In this document: in pieces, positions 33,750-43,170 of the stretch
How positions within the stretch are numbered: position 1 is the stretch's first letter
How the letters are laid out: each line of letters opens with the position of its first letter
Source: Pseudomonas kielensis
Lineage (GTDB): Bacteria > Pseudomonadota > Gammaproteobacteria > Pseudomonadales > Pseudomonadaceae
Direction of reading: 5' to 3'
DNA length: 64,000 nucleotides
Assembly: GCF_014236655.1 (NCBI RefSeq)
Contig: NZ_JACMYG010000001.1
Span: 248,001 to 312,000, forward strand
Program-made: the position numbers and the translations under genes
The notes under the pieces: generated by a model
Told to the model about the DNA's origin: nothing
Database searches by the model: none
The model's input: the letters and a program-made list of their open reading frames with translations, nothing else

Positions 33750-36014
33750 TTAATTGAGAGTTTCTACCAATAGTGCATCGACCCGTTGGAAGCCCCGCGG
33801 CAGTTTATTGCCCCGGCGTCCACGCTCACCTTTGTAGTGCTCCAGGTCATCGGCCTTGAGTGACAGTGTGCGCTTACCCGCCTGCAATACCAGCGTCGCG
33901 CCTTCCGGCAGCACCGCGATATCCGTGACATATTCCTCGCGGTTAGCCACACGTTCGCCGGGGATACCGATGATTTTGTTGCCTTTACCCTTGCCCAGCT
34001 GCGGCAGGTCGCTGATTTTGAAGATCAGCAGGCGACCTTCGGTCGTCACCGAAGCCAGCCAGTTCTCGTCACGGTCCGCAACCGGACGCGGCAGGATCAC
34101 CTTGGCGTTGTTCGGCAGGCTCAACAGCGCCTTGCCCGCCTTGTTCTTGGCTTGCAGGTCCTCGCCCTTGACCACGAAGCCGTAACCCGCGTCGGAGGCG
34201 ATCACGTACAGGCCGTCGTCCTCTGGCATCAGGACACACTCGAAGGTCGCACCCGGTGGCGGAGTCAGGCGGCCGGTCAACGGCTCGCCCTGGCCACGGG
34301 CCGACGGCAGGGTATGGGCCGGCACCGAGTAACTGCGCCCGGTGGAGTCGATGAACACCGCAAACTGGTTGGAACGACCGGCTGCGGCGGTCTTGAAACC
34401 GTCCCCGGCCTTGTAGGAAAGGCCAGTCGCGTCGATATCGTGGCCCTTGGCCGAGCGTACCCAGCCTTTTTCCGACAGCACCACCGTAACTTTCTCGTTC
34501 GGCAGCAGATCATGTTCGGTCAGTGCCTTGGCTTCAGTGCGCTCGACAATCGGCGAGCGACGGTCGTCGCCATAGGTCTCGGCATCCTTGAGCAGCTCGG
34601 TGCGCACCAGCTTCTTGAGCTTGGCTTCGCTGCCCAGCAGGGCTTGCAGCTTGGCCTGTTCCTTGAGCAGCTCGTCTTGCTCGTCGCGCAGCTTCATCTC
34701 TTCCAGGCGCGCCAACTGACGCAGGCGTGTGTCGAGGATGTAGTCAGCCTGGATTTCGCTCAGGGCAAAACGCTCGATCAGCTTGGCCTTGGGGTGTTCC
34801 TCGGTGCGGATGATGTGGATCACTTCATCCAGGTTGAGGTAGGCAATCAACAAGCCGTCCAACAGGTGCAGGCGGCGCTCGACCTTGTCCAGGCGGAACT
34901 GCAGGCGGCGACGCACCGTACGCACCCGGAACTCCAGCCACTCGACCAGCAAGGCGCGGAGGTTCTTCAGCTGCGGCTTGCCGTCCAGGCCAATGATGTT
35001 GATGTTGACCCGGTAGGTGGATTCCAGCTCCGTGCTGGCGAACAGGTGCTGCATCAGGGCTTCATGATCGACCCGGCTGTTGACCGGAATGATCACGATC
35101 CGGCACGGGTTCTCGTGGTCGGACTCATCACGCAGGTCGGCGATCTGCGGGGCCTTGGAGGGCTTGGCCTGCATCATCGCGGCAATCTGCTCCAGCACCT
35201 TGGCACCGGAAACCTGGTGCGGCAGCGCGGTGACAATGATGTCGCCGTCTTCGACGTGGTACACCGCGCGCATGCGCACCGAGCCCTTGCCGGTCTCGTA
35301 CATTTTCAGCAGGTCGGCGCGCGGCGTGATGATTTCCGCCTCGGTCGGGTAGTCCGGGCCCTGGATGTGCTCACACAGCTGCTCGACCGTGGCCTTGGGC
35401 TCATCGAGCAAACGCACGCACGCCGTGGCGACTTCCCGCAGGTTGTGCGGCGGGACGTCGGTGGCCATGCCCACGGCGATGCCGGTGGTGCCGTTGAGCA
35501 GGATGTTCGGCAAGCGCGCCGGCAACACCAGCGGCTCATCGAGGGTACCGTCAAAGTTAGGCCCCCAGTCGGCCGTGCCCTGCCCCAGTTCGCTGAGCAG
35601 CACTTCGGAATAACGCGACAGCCGCGCCTCGGTGTAACGCATGGCGGCGAAGGATTTCGGATCATCCGGCGCACCCCAGTTACCCTGGCCGTCCACCAGC
35701 GTGTAGCGGTAGCTGAACGGTTGGGCCATCAGCACCATGGCTTCGTAGCAGGCGGAGTCGCCGTGGGGGTGGAACTTGCCGAGCACATCACCGACGGTAC
35801 GCGCGGATTTCTTGTGCTTGGAGTCTGCGTCCAGGCCCAACTCGCTCATGGCGTAGACGATACGTCGCTGCACCGGCTTCAGGCCGTCGCCGATATGCGG
35901 CAGGGCCCGGTCCATGATCACGTACATGGAGTAGTTGAGGTAGGCATTTTCGGTGAAGTCGGCCAGTGAGCGGCGTTCTACGCCGTCCAGGCTGAGATCC
36001 AGGGAGTCGCTCAT
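33750..36014 (-). CDS. parC: DNA topoisomerase IV subunit A ParC
   Basis: ParC is the cleavage subunit of topoisomerase IV, which decatenates daughter chromosomes. The 754-residue protein has the winged-helix active site with the catalytic tyrosine in MRYTEARLS (Y127). Its quinolone-resistance region [11 protein letters not shown] has S87 and E91, the wild-type residues. A coiled tower follows ([21 protein letters not shown] region), and then the beta-pinwheel C-terminal domain. The gene leads a leftward strand shared with the PqiC-like gene. ParE is encoded 1.5 kb upstream in the same direction, with two small genes between, as in PAO1 PA4964-PA4967. Confidence 0.97.
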   Translation of the reverse strand: MSDSLDLSLDGVERRSLADFTENAYLNYSMYVIMDRALPHIGDGLKPVQRRIVYAMSELGLDADSKHKKSARTVGDVLGKFHPHGDSACYEAMVLMAQPFSYRYTLVDGQGNWGAPDDPKSFAAMRYTEARLSRYSEVLLSELGQGTADWGPNFDGTLDEPLVLPARLPNILLNGTTGIAVGMATDVPPHNLREVATACVRLLDEPKATVEQLCEHIQGPDYPTEAEIITPRADLLKMYETGKGSVRMRAVYHVEDGDIIVTALPHQVSGAKVLEQIAAMMQAKPSKAPQIADLRDESDHENPCRIVIIPVNSRVDHEALMQHLFASTELESTYRVNINIIGLDGKPQLKNLRALLVEWLEFRVRTVRRRLQFRLDKVERRLHLLDGLLIAYLNLDEVIHIIRTEEHPKAKLIERFALSEIQADYILDTRLRQLARLEEMKLRDEQDELLKEQAKLQALLGSEAKLKKLVRTELLKDAETYGDDRRSPIVERTEAKALTEHDLLPNEKVTVVLSEKGWVRSAKGHDIDATGLSYKAGDGFKTAAAGRSNQFAVFIDSTGRSYSVPAHTLPSARGQGEPLTGRLTPPPGATFECVLMPEDDGLYVIASDAGYGFVVKGEDLQAKNKAGKALLSLPNNAKVILPRPVADRDENWLASVTTEGRLLIFKISDLPQLGKGKGNKIIGIPGERVANREEYVTDIAVLPEGATLVLQAGKRTLSLKADDLEHYKGERGRRGNKLPRGFQRVDALLVETLN

Positions 36015-36024
36015 GCGGGCCTCA

Positions 36025-36546
36025 TCATTTCGTGGTCTGGCGCAGCAGCAAGGTGCCGCCGCGCTGGGTAAATTCGAGTTGTTTCAGGGCGCTCATGCCC
36101 AGCAGCACTTGATCGCCGCTCAAGCCTGGCGCCACCAGGGCGCGCACGTCATGCAAGACAATGTCGCCCAGTTTCAGTTGTTGCAGTCGAGTCCGGTAGC
36201 CCTGGCTGCGGCCATTGGCCGTACTCAGGGTGACCGTGGCACCTTTTTCCAGGTTCAGCCGCTGGGCCAGGCCGGCCGGGATCGACACATCGGTCGCCCC
36301 GGTATCGAGCATGAAGTTCACCGGCTGGCCGTTGATCTGGCCATCGGCAACGAAGTGTCCCTGGCCGTTGCCCACCAGCTTCACCTCGATAAACCCCTCC
36401 CCCTGCTGCGAGCTGACCTGGGTATTGGGGTTTTCCTGACGCTTTTCCCAGGCGCCGAAAAACTGCGTCGCCAGGTACAGCCCGGCACACCAGGCGAGCA
36501 CCAGCAACACCCGACCGGCGCGCTTGCCCGGCGCCTGCTGACTCAT
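36025..36546 (-). CDS. retropepsin-like clan AA aspartic protease, membrane-anchored
   Basis: This 173-residue protein has one N-terminal transmembrane helix (about 12-30) and a periplasmic retropepsin-like domain with the active-site motif [13 protein letters not shown], followed by the flap region [12 protein letters not shown]. It fits the small family of single-domain bacterial aspartic proteases that would act as dimers. The substrate is unknown. The start ATG overlaps the stop of the upstream gene by 4 bases, and 10 bases separate its stop from parC. The whole parE-parC block is therefore probably one transcript. Confidence 0.8.
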   Translation of the reverse strand: MSQQAPGKRAGRVLLVLAWCAGLYLATQFFGAWEKRQENPNTQVSSQQGEGFIEVKLVGNGQGHFVADGQINGQPVNFMLDTGATDVSIPAGLAQRLNLEKGATVTLSTANGRSQGYRTRLQQLKLGDIVLHDVRALVAPGLSGDQVLLGMSALKQLEFTQRGGTLLLRQTTK

Positions 36547-37526
36547 GGCTTGCTGCTCCAGCCACCCTGCGGCGCTGCGAAGCGCCAGACGATCGGGCGG
36601 ACTTCGCCGTCAGCGCGGACGCCGTTGTTGTTGTCGATACCGATCCAGGCTCCCGTGGCGTCGATCACCAGCGCCTCGGCCAGGCCGTAGGCTTGTGGAT
36701 AACGCCGCGGCGCCTGCAAGGCATCAGCGGCAAACGACCAGCAACGCTCGACCTTGGCCGTCACCACGTCACGGCGGCAGATTTCATAGGCGTTGCGTTC
36801 CAGGGTAAAGAGCTTGCCATCGAACCACGCCAGGTCGGCGAAGTCCCGGGAGACCGGCCGGGCATGGGGAAACTGCGCCGGCTGCATCTGCGTGCCGGCT
36901 TCGCTGAGCAGTACGCAGGCGCCGTCGCAATCCCACACGGTCTGTTGCCGCTTGAGCCGCAACAGCCCGCGCCGCTCGCGCTCGGCCGCCAGCCACAGCT
37001 GGCCACCCTCAGGGTCGACAGCCAGGCCCTCGAACAGCGCATTGAAGTGCAGCAACATGCCACTGGCCCGGGCTTCGCGCACCAGCATCGGGGAAATCTT
37101 CAGCCATTGCGCAGCGCCCGTCGGCGGCACCTGCAACACGGCCGCATGGGCCTCGCTGACGATGTAGCGATTGCCAGCCTTGTCGCAGCTGATGCCCTCG
37201 AAGTCGAGGTTGCCACCGCGCACGATCGATGACGCCCAGGTGCGCGACTTCAGGCCCCAGGGCAGGCCGCTGTCCGGCACCGGTGGCACGTCGATGGGCA
37301 CCGCTTCGGCCTGCCAGACGCCCTCACCCGTGGCGAGACGATAGAGCTGCCCATCGTCGCGATCAGAAACCGTCCACAGGTCATTGCCGCATTGCGCCAA
37401 CCCCGACAGATTGCCGCCGTGCATGCCTTGCACGGCATGCTCGGAGAGCATTGTCAGCTCAGGCGCCGGCTGCGCAAACGCAGCACCCGACAGCAGCAAC
37501 CATGGGAGGGCGAAACCGCTCCGCAT
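36543..37526 (-). CDS. esterase-like activity of phytase family protein, exported
   Basis: This 327-residue protein has a Sec signal peptide (LPWLLLSGAAFAQ, cleavage near residue 19). A beta-propeller-like domain with LSGLAQCGNDLWTVSDRDDGQLYRL, NLDFEGISCDKAGNRYIVSEAH and FEGLAVDPEGGQLWLAAE follows; this is the repeat pattern of the 'esterase-like activity of phytase' family. The substrate is not known, and a metal-dependent phosphoesterase role is only inferred. The start overlaps the parE stop by 1 base and its stop overlaps the aspartic protease start by 4 bases. It corresponds to PAO1 PA4966. Confidence 0.75.
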   Translation of the reverse strand: MRSGFALPWLLLSGAAFAQPAPELTMLSEHAVQGMHGGNLSGLAQCGNDLWTVSDRDDGQLYRLATGEGVWQAEAVPIDVPPVPDSGLPWGLKSRTWASSIVRGGNLDFEGISCDKAGNRYIVSEAHAAVLQVPPTGAAQWLKISPMLVREARASGMLLHFNALFEGLAVDPEGGQLWLAAERERRGLLRLKRQQTVWDCDGACVLLSEAGTQMQPAQFPHARPVSRDFADLAWFDGKLFTLERNAYEICRRDVVTAKVERCWSFAADALQAPRRYPQAYGLAEALVIDATGAWIGIDNNNGVRADGEVRPIVWRFAAPQGGWSSKP

Positions 37527-39430
37527 CAGGCCAGAACCTCGGCCAGGTTGCCCTTGGACTCCAGCCAGGACTTGCGATCACCGGCACGTTTCTTCGCCAG
37601 CAGCATGTCCATCATTTCCGACGTGGCGGCAAAATCATCCAGGGTCAATTGCACCAGGCGCCGGGTGTTCGGGTCCATGGTGGTTTCGCGCAATTGCGGC
37701 GGGTTCATTTCACCCAGGCCTTTGAATCGGGTGACCTGGGGCTTGCCGCGTTTCTTCTCGGCCACCAGGCGATCGAGGATACCGTCGCGCTCGGCTTCGT
37801 CGAGGGCGTAGTAGATTTCCTTGCCGAGGTCGATCCGGTACAGCGGCGGCATCGCCACGTAGACGTGACCGGCATCCACCAGCGGACGGAAATGCTGGAC
37901 GAACAAGGCGCAGAGCAAGGTGGCGATGTGCAGACCATCGGAGTCGGCGTCGGCGAGGATGCAGATCTTGCCGTAGCGCAGCTGGCTCATGTCCGCCGCG
38001 CCCGGATCGACACCAATGGCGACGGCAATGTTGTGCACTTCCTGGCTGGCCAGCACTTCGCTGCCGTCCACTTCCCAGGTGTTGAGGATCTTGCCGCGCA
38101 GCGGCAGGATCGCCTGGAACTCTTTGTCCCGCGCCTGTTTGGCCGAGCCGCCGGCGGAGTCACCTTCCACCAGGAACAGTTCGGAGCGCATCGGGTCCTG
38201 CCCGGCGCAGTCGGCGAGCTTGCCCGGCAGGGCCGGACCGGAGGTAATGCGTTTACGCTCGACTTTCTTGCTGGCCTTGAGGCGACGGCCGGCGTTGTTG
38301 ATCGCCAGCTCCGCCAGGAGCATGCCGGTTTCCGGGTTGGCGTTGAGCCACAGGCTGAACGCGTCCTTGACCACCCCGGAAACAAACGCCGCCGCCTCGC
38401 GGGACGACAGGCGTTCCTTGGTCTGGCCGGAGAATTGCGGTTCCTGCATTTTCATCGACAGGACAAACGCGATGCGCTCCCAGACGTCTTCCGGCGCCAG
38501 CTTCACCCCACGGGGCAACAGGCTGCGGAATTCGCAGAACTCGCGCATCGCATCAAGCAGGCCCTGACGCAGGCCGTTGACGTGGGTGCCGCCCTGCGCC
38601 GTGGGGATCAGGTTGACGTAGCTTTCCTGCACGCTGTCGCCGCCTTCGGGCAACCACAGCAGCGCCCAGTCGACCGCTTCCTTGTTACCGGCCAGGCTGC
38701 CGCAGAACGGCTCGTCCGGCAGGCGCTCGAATTCGCTGACCGCGTCCACCAGGTAGGAACGCAGGCCGTCTTCGTAATGCCATTCGACTTTTTCGCCGCT
38801 GGCCTTGTCTTCAAAACTGACCAGCAACCCCGGGCACAACACGGCCTTGGCCTTGAGCACGTGCTTGAGGCGGCTGATGGAGAATTTCGGCGAATCGAAA
38901 TACTTCGGATCCGGGGCAAAGAACACGCTGGTGCCGGTGTTGCGCTTGCCGACACTGCCGACCACTTCCAGCTCGGTCTTCTTGTAACCGTCGGCGAACG
39001 TCATCTGGTATTCGTTGCCGTCACGCTTGACCCGCACCCGGACCTCGGTCGACAGGGCGTTGACCACCGAAATGCCGACCCCGTGCAAACCCCCGGAGAA
39101 CTGGTAGTTCTTGTTGGAGAACTTGCCGCCGGCGTGCAGCTTGGTGAGGATCAGTTCGACGCCCGAGACACCCTCTTCCGGGTGGATATCCACCGGCATG
39201 CCGCGGCCATCATCGCTGACTTCCAGCGAGTGGTCGGCGTGGAGGATGACCTGGACCGATTTGGCGTGCCCGGCCAAGGCCTCGTCGACACTGTTGTCGA
39301 TGACTTCCTGGGCAAGGTGGTTCGGCCGACTGGTGTCGGTGTACATGCCGGGGCGTTTACGCACCGGGTCGAGGCCCGAGAGGACTTCGATGGCGTCTGC
39401 GTTATAAGAGCTAGCGCTGGGAGTGGCCAT
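37526..39430 (-). CDS. parE: DNA topoisomerase IV subunit B ParE
   Basis: ParE is the ATPase subunit of topoisomerase IV. The 634-residue protein has the GHKL ATP-binding motifs (EVIDNSVDEAL, DDGRGMPVDIHPEEG, GGLHGVGISVVNALS) and a transducer domain. The TOPRIM motifs are EGDSAGGSAKQARD and ILADADSDGLHI, and the C-terminal QVTRFKGLGEM is also present. Its length matches ParE rather than the longer GyrB. It starts the block parE, phytase-like, aspartic protease, parC, with 1-10-base junctions. Confidence 0.97.
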   Translation of the reverse strand: MATPSASSYNADAIEVLSGLDPVRKRPGMYTDTSRPNHLAQEVIDNSVDEALAGHAKSVQVILHADHSLEVSDDGRGMPVDIHPEEGVSGVELILTKLHAGGKFSNKNYQFSGGLHGVGISVVNALSTEVRVRVKRDGNEYQMTFADGYKKTELEVVGSVGKRNTGTSVFFAPDPKYFDSPKFSISRLKHVLKAKAVLCPGLLVSFEDKASGEKVEWHYEDGLRSYLVDAVSEFERLPDEPFCGSLAGNKEAVDWALLWLPEGGDSVQESYVNLIPTAQGGTHVNGLRQGLLDAMREFCEFRSLLPRGVKLAPEDVWERIAFVLSMKMQEPQFSGQTKERLSSREAAAFVSGVVKDAFSLWLNANPETGMLLAELAINNAGRRLKASKKVERKRITSGPALPGKLADCAGQDPMRSELFLVEGDSAGGSAKQARDKEFQAILPLRGKILNTWEVDGSEVLASQEVHNIAVAIGVDPGAADMSQLRYGKICILADADSDGLHIATLLCALFVQHFRPLVDAGHVYVAMPPLYRIDLGKEIYYALDEAERDGILDRLVAEKKRGKPQVTRFKGLGEMNPPQLRETTMDPNTRRLVQLTLDDFAATSEMMDMLLAKKRAGDRKSWLESKGNLAEVLA

Positions 39431-39472
39431 GGGGTCTCGTCGTCAGTCGTTCATGAAAATAGGGGCAAGGGT

Positions 39473-40081
39473 TCACAATGCTGTGAAATCGATCGCCTGG
39501 TACACATCTGCGCCAATGCCGGCAAAACTCAACAGGGCCGGCATCTGCCCGGCAAATCCCTGGAAACTATGGTCGCCGCCGGCCTGGATGCGCAACGCAC
39601 AGGCTCGGTAATACTGTTGGGCGAGGCGATAGTCCAGCGTTTCGTCGCCGGTCTGCAGCCACACCTGGTAGCGCTGTGGGTCCCGGGGCGCCGGCACTTC
39701 CAGCTCGGCCAGGGCCGTGATGTGGTCGTGGGTCAATTCCCAGGTTTGTTCGGTATACAGGTTCTGCTGCGTCCCCAGGTAGCCGTCGAACATCCGGTGC
39801 GGGCTGACGGCAGGGTTGACCAGCAGGGCCTTGAGGCCATGGAGCTCGGCCAAGTGAGTGGCATAGTAGCCGCCGAGTGAGCTGCCGACCAGCAGTGGCC
39901 GTCCCAGCTCGGCAATCGCCTGCTGTAACTGACCGATGGCCTCACGCGGGTGATGATGCAGGGCCGGAACGCGCAATTGGTCAGCCAGCCCCAGACGTTC
40001 CATCACGCCGATCAACTGGCTGGCCTTTTTCGACGAAGGCGCGCTGTTGAAGCCATGGATGTAGAGGATCGAACCGGACAT
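39473..40081 (-). CDS. yqiA: YqiA-type alpha/beta-hydrolase (esterase)
   Basis: This 202-residue alpha/beta-hydrolase is of the YqiA/YcfP (UPF0227) family. It begins with ILYIHGFNSAPSSKKA. The nucleophile elbow is GSSLGG, the acid is probably in LQTGDETLDY, and the histidine is in GGDHSF. E. coli YqiA has esterase activity on short acyl chains; the natural substrate is unknown. The location between parE and cpdA is the same as in E. coli (nudF-yqiB-cpdA-yqiA-parE), which supports the name. It lies 42 bases upstream of parE on the same strand. Confidence 0.88.
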   Translation of the reverse strand: MSGSILYIHGFNSAPSSKKASQLIGVMERLGLADQLRVPALHHHPREAIGQLQQAIAELGRPLLVGSSLGGYYATHLAELHGLKALLVNPAVSPHRMFDGYLGTQQNLYTEQTWELTHDHITALAELEVPAPRDPQRYQVWLQTGDETLDYRLAQQYYRACALRIQAGGDHSFQGFAGQMPALLSFAGIGADVYQAIDFTAL

Positions 40082-40214
40082 TTGAGCTCCCTGGCGGTCG
40101 GCAAAAAAAAGCGCAGTTTACAGGGAGTCGGGCATATCGCGAGCAGGCTCGCTCACACATGTGCTGGGTGTCTACAAGATGTGCGGGCCGCCAGATTTAC
40201 TTTCAGAGGAAAGT

Positions 40215-41030
40215 TCAGTAACCGTCAGAACCGTAATCGACCGTGAAATCGAACCCGATGACCCGCTCCACACCGGTCTCCAGCCGCCCATCGGGCAACA
40301 GACGCAGCCAGCGATAGCCGGGTGCCAGGGTATCGACCCGGAAGTCTTCGCTGCCGGGTTCGAACTGGATACAGGTCGAAGGCGATGCCAGCAACCGCAC
40401 GTTGTTGCGCAGTTGATCGACTTCCTGATGCACATGCCCCCATAACACGGCACGCACCTGGGGAAAGCGGTCGAGCACGGCAAACAGCGCTTCAGGATTG
40501 CGCAAGCCGATTGGTTCCATCCACGGACAGCCAATGAGCACCGGGTGATGATGGAAACACACCAGATGATGGCGTTCGGGTGCTTCGCTCAGGGCGCGGG
40601 CGAGTAATTGCAGCTGGTCGTCCTGCAGGTACCCCGGTACCGAGCCCGGCACGGCCGAGTCGAGCAAGGTGATCCGCCAGTTGCCGATGTCCAGCAATGG
40701 TTCCAGCAGCGAACTCTGCACTGCCGCCTGGGCCATGACCTGCGGCTCGTCATGGTTGCCCGGAATCCAGCGGGCAGGCGCGTCGATCTGCTCGCTCAAG
40801 TGGCGAAACAGCTGATAGGAGGCCAAGGTGCCGTCCTGGGACAGGTCACCCGTGGCGATCACCAGGTCCACCCGGGGCTGTTGCGCCCGCACCAGTTCGA
40901 TCACCGCCGTCAGGCTGTCGCGGGTGTTCATGCCCAGCAGCGTGCGGTCAGCCTCGGCGTACAGATGGCTGTCGGAAAGCTGCACCAGCAGAACCGGGTC
41001 GTTGGCGGTCAGAGTCGATACGCTCGGCAA
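40215..41030 (-). CDS. cpdA: 3',5'-cyclic-AMP phosphodiesterase CpdA
   Basis: CpdA is a class III metallophosphodiesterase that lowers cAMP and so tunes Vfr/Crp signalling. The 271-residue protein has the metal-binding motifs LSDSHLYAE, ATGDLSQDG, GNHDEP, CFHHHP and GHVHQE in the expected order. I place the start at a TTG at 41030 (PSVSTLTAND), which has GGGAG six bases upstream; the frame is open to 41075, but that ATG is poorly placed. A GC-rich REP-like stretch (40135-40160) separates it from yqiA. Confidence 0.93.
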   Translation of the reverse strand: MPSVSTLTANDPVLLVQLSDSHLYAEADRTLLGMNTRDSLTAVIELVRAQQPRVDLVIATGDLSQDGTLASYQLFRHLSEQIDAPARWIPGNHDEPQVMAQAAVQSSLLEPLLDIGNWRITLLDSAVPGSVPGYLQDDQLQLLARALSEAPERHHLVCFHHHPVLIGCPWMEPIGLRNPEALFAVLDRFPQVRAVLWGHVHQEVDQLRNNVRLLASPSTCIQFEPGSEDFRVDTLAPGYRWLRLLPDGRLETGVERVIGFDFTVDYGSDGY

Positions 41031-41136
41031 GGCGTTCTCCCAAGGCGCGATCACGCGGGTGGATAAGTGGCGCAATTATGCTGGGGCATGGGTAAAAGAG
41101 GAAAGCCGTGAACCGGACACAGTTCACATCTGCCGC

Positions 41137-41589
41137 TTAACGCACCACTTCGTATTCGTGCCCGCACGCCAGGCAGTGGCTCAGCCATTCGCCGAGGAAG
41201 ACGTTGAGCTGGGACTTTTCGTCAGGCTGGTGCATGAAGGCATTGGGGTAAGGATAGATGCCGCGAAAACGCCGCGCATGTTCGGCGCTGACCACTTCGG
41301 CCATGCGCGCATCGTGATAGACCTGCACCTCCAGTTGCGGCACCGGCAGCCAGGGCAGGCTGTGTTCCTGGCGCACGCGCAGGGTGGTGGTGTAGGGACA
41401 GGTCAGCAGGACCTCGAGGGTCAGCACCCCGAGCATCTGGTCGCCCTGGGTCATGGCGATGCGCCGCGCCGCCGGCGTATTGCGCATGTCCGGCAGCAGC
41501 CGCAGCAAGCGGGCATAGTTGGCCTCGCAGGCGCTTTGCAGCCCCACCAGGTCGACCCGATAGCGGTCGCGTTGCTTGTTTACGACCAT
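41137..41589 (-). CDS. DUF1249 family protein (YqiB)
   Basis: This 150-residue soluble protein of unknown function belongs to the family of E. coli YqiB. Recognisable stretches are ANYARLLRLLP, LEVLLTCPYTTTLRV, QLEVQVYHDARMAEV and PNAFMHQPDEKSQLNVFLGEWL. It overlaps nudF by 10 bases and lies in the conserved nudF-yqiB-cpdA-yqiA-parE group. No catalytic motif is apparent. The C-terminal CLACGHE could bind metal, but only two cysteines and one histidine are present. Confidence 0.85.
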   Translation of the reverse strand: MVVNKQRDRYRVDLVGLQSACEANYARLLRLLPDMRNTPAARRIAMTQGDQMLGVLTLEVLLTCPYTTTLRVRQEHSLPWLPVPQLEVQVYHDARMAEVVSAEHARRFRGIYPYPNAFMHQPDEKSQLNVFLGEWLSHCLACGHEYEVVR

Positions 41590-42197
41590 AGCCCCCTCAC
41601 TTCAACGCGGTTCAAAGCCAGCCATTGCAAGGCAATAATGCTCGCCGCGTTGGAAATCCGCCCATCACGCACGGCCTGCAGGGCATCTTCAAAGTCCCAG
41701 ACTGTGACGCGAATATCTTCTGCTTCCTCCAGCAACCCGTGCAGGCCGCCAGCCCCCGTGCTGTCACACCGCCCCAGGTACAGGTGCACGTATTCGGTGC
41801 TAGCGCCTGGCGACGGGAAATACTTGAGCATCGGCCACAACCCCGTGAACTCAAGCCCAGCTTCCTCCTGCGCTTCACGGTGAGCAACTTCTTCCGGTTG
41901 TTCGTCCTTGTCGATCAGACCGGCGACCAGTTCGATCAACCACGGGTTGTCGGTCTTGCTCAATGCCCCCACGCGAAATTGCTCGATCAACACCACTCGG
42001 TCGTGCTGCGGATCGTAGGGCAGGACGCAGACTGCATCGTGGCGCACGAACAGTTCGCGATTGATTTCCCGGCTCATGCCACCGGCAAACAGCTCATGGC
42101 GCAGGTGCACCCGGTCGAGCTGGTAGAAGCCCTTGTGGCAGTTCTCGGTGCGCACGATGTCAACGACAGTCGGGGTGGCATTGGCAAAATCAGTCAT
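41580..42197 (-). CDS. nudF: ADP-ribose pyrophosphatase NudF
   Basis: NudF is a Nudix hydrolase that splits ADP-ribose into AMP and ribose-5-phosphate. The 205-residue protein has a perfect Nudix box, G-x5-E-x7-REAQEEAGL, starting at GLIDKDE, and the downstream YLGRCDSTGAGGLHG loop of the NudF branch. It is the first gene of the leftward nudF-yqiB-cpdA-yqiA-parE-parC series. Because the window also encodes putative NAD-cleaving TIR proteins, ADP-ribose clean-up is of mild interest, though NudF is housekeeping. Confidence 0.95.
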   Translation of the reverse strand: MTDFANATPTVVDIVRTENCHKGFYQLDRVHLRHELFAGGMSREINRELFVRHDAVCVLPYDPQHDRVVLIEQFRVGALSKTDNPWLIELVAGLIDKDEQPEEVAHREAQEEAGLEFTGLWPMLKYFPSPGASTEYVHLYLGRCDSTGAGGLHGLLEEAEDIRVTVWDFEDALQAVRDGRISNAASIIALQWLALNRVEVRGLWS

Positions 42198-42423
42198 CTC
42201 AATCCTCGTCTACTGCAGATCCGCTACGAGGCTCCAACCTCGACTTCGCGCCATCCTAACGCGCTCGCCACCTTTGATGCAGCCCCTTTGCAGTTGCCGG
42301 GATAGACGGCAGGGGGGCAAACCTACTCTAATTGACACTATTGAGCTTAGTGGCGAACTGACCGCCCCGCTGGCAGTCGAAGCCGGTAACTTTTTGCTTA
42401 CCCTTGATCCATGAAGGACGCCC

Positions 42424-43170
42424 ATGTCACTTTTGAAAATCGCCTCCGTGGCCTGCATCGCCCTGACCCTGGGCGCCTGCCAAAGCCTGTTCGAGCCTAG
42501 CTACAAAGCGCCGCTGGAAACCCTGCGCGACACCGCCGAGACCGTCAAGCAAGGCTGCAGCGGTGCCGAGTGCCCGCTGGTCAACATCGACACCGTGCGC
42601 TTCCCCGGCGAGCCGCAACTGGATGGCATCATCGAACGACGCCTGCTGCAAATGACCCGCAGCACCGCCGATGCACCGCTGCCCGCCTCGCTGGCGGCCT
42701 ATCGCGAGCAGTTCCTGCGCGATGCCGCCCCGCGCAACAGCAGCTACTTGCAGGCCAAGGTACGCGAGCAGCATGACGGACTGGTGATCATCGAGCTGTC
42801 CAGCTATCTGGACAACGGCACCGCCACGGGCAAGCCGGGACGCGGCTTCATCAACTACTCGCGCCAGGAGCACAAAGTGCTGACCCTGGCCGACATGCTC
42901 AAGCCGGGCGAGGAACAGGCGTTCTGGAAAGCCGCCCAGGTGGCGCACAACAGCTGGCTGATCAGCACCCGCCTGGATCAGGAAGCGGAATTCCTCAAGG
43001 CCTGGCCGTTCAAGCAAACCCCCAACGTGGCCCTGACCACCGCCGGGGTGATGCTCAAGTACGACGTGAACACCATTGCGCCTTACGCCCTGGGCCACGT
43101 CGAGTTGAAGATTCCGTACTCGCGCCTGGGTGGCATCCTCAAGCCCGAGCTGTTTCCCGCCCGAAAGTAA
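42424..43170 (+). CDS. DUF3298/RsiV-like lipoprotein
   Basis: This 248-residue protein has a lipoprotein signal (lipobox TLGAC, cysteine at residue 19) and a C-terminal DUF3298/RsiV-like domain: YLDNGTATGKPGRGFINYSRQEHKVLTLADMLKPGEEQAFW, then FKQTPNVALTTAGVMLKYDVNTIAPYALGHVELKIPYSRL. In Bacillus RsiV this fold binds lysozyme; whether the Pseudomonas version does so is unknown. It is probably anchored in the outer membrane. It is divergent from nudF and overlaps convergent cytX by 32 bases at its 3' end. Confidence 0.78.
   Translation: MSLLKIASVACIALTLGACQSLFEPSYKAPLETLRDTAETVKQGCSGAECPLVNIDTVRFPGEPQLDGIIERRLLQMTRSTADAPLPASLAAYREQFLRDAAPRNSSYLQAKVREQHDGLVIIELSSYLDNGTATGKPGRGFINYSRQEHKVLTLADMLKPGEEQAFWKAAQVAHNSWLISTRLDQEAEFLKAWPFKQTPNVALTTAGVMLKYDVNTIAPYALGHVELKIPYSRLGGILKPELFPARK

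Noticed and set aside
34152..35969. A 605-codon open frame opposite parC
   Set aside because: It is the antisense shadow of a high-GC gene; the composition is Gln/His/Arg-rich with no domain, and parC is unquestionable.
37229..39880. An 883-codon open frame opposite parE
   Set aside because: Same high-GC mirror effect; it runs across gene borders and has no recognisable motif.
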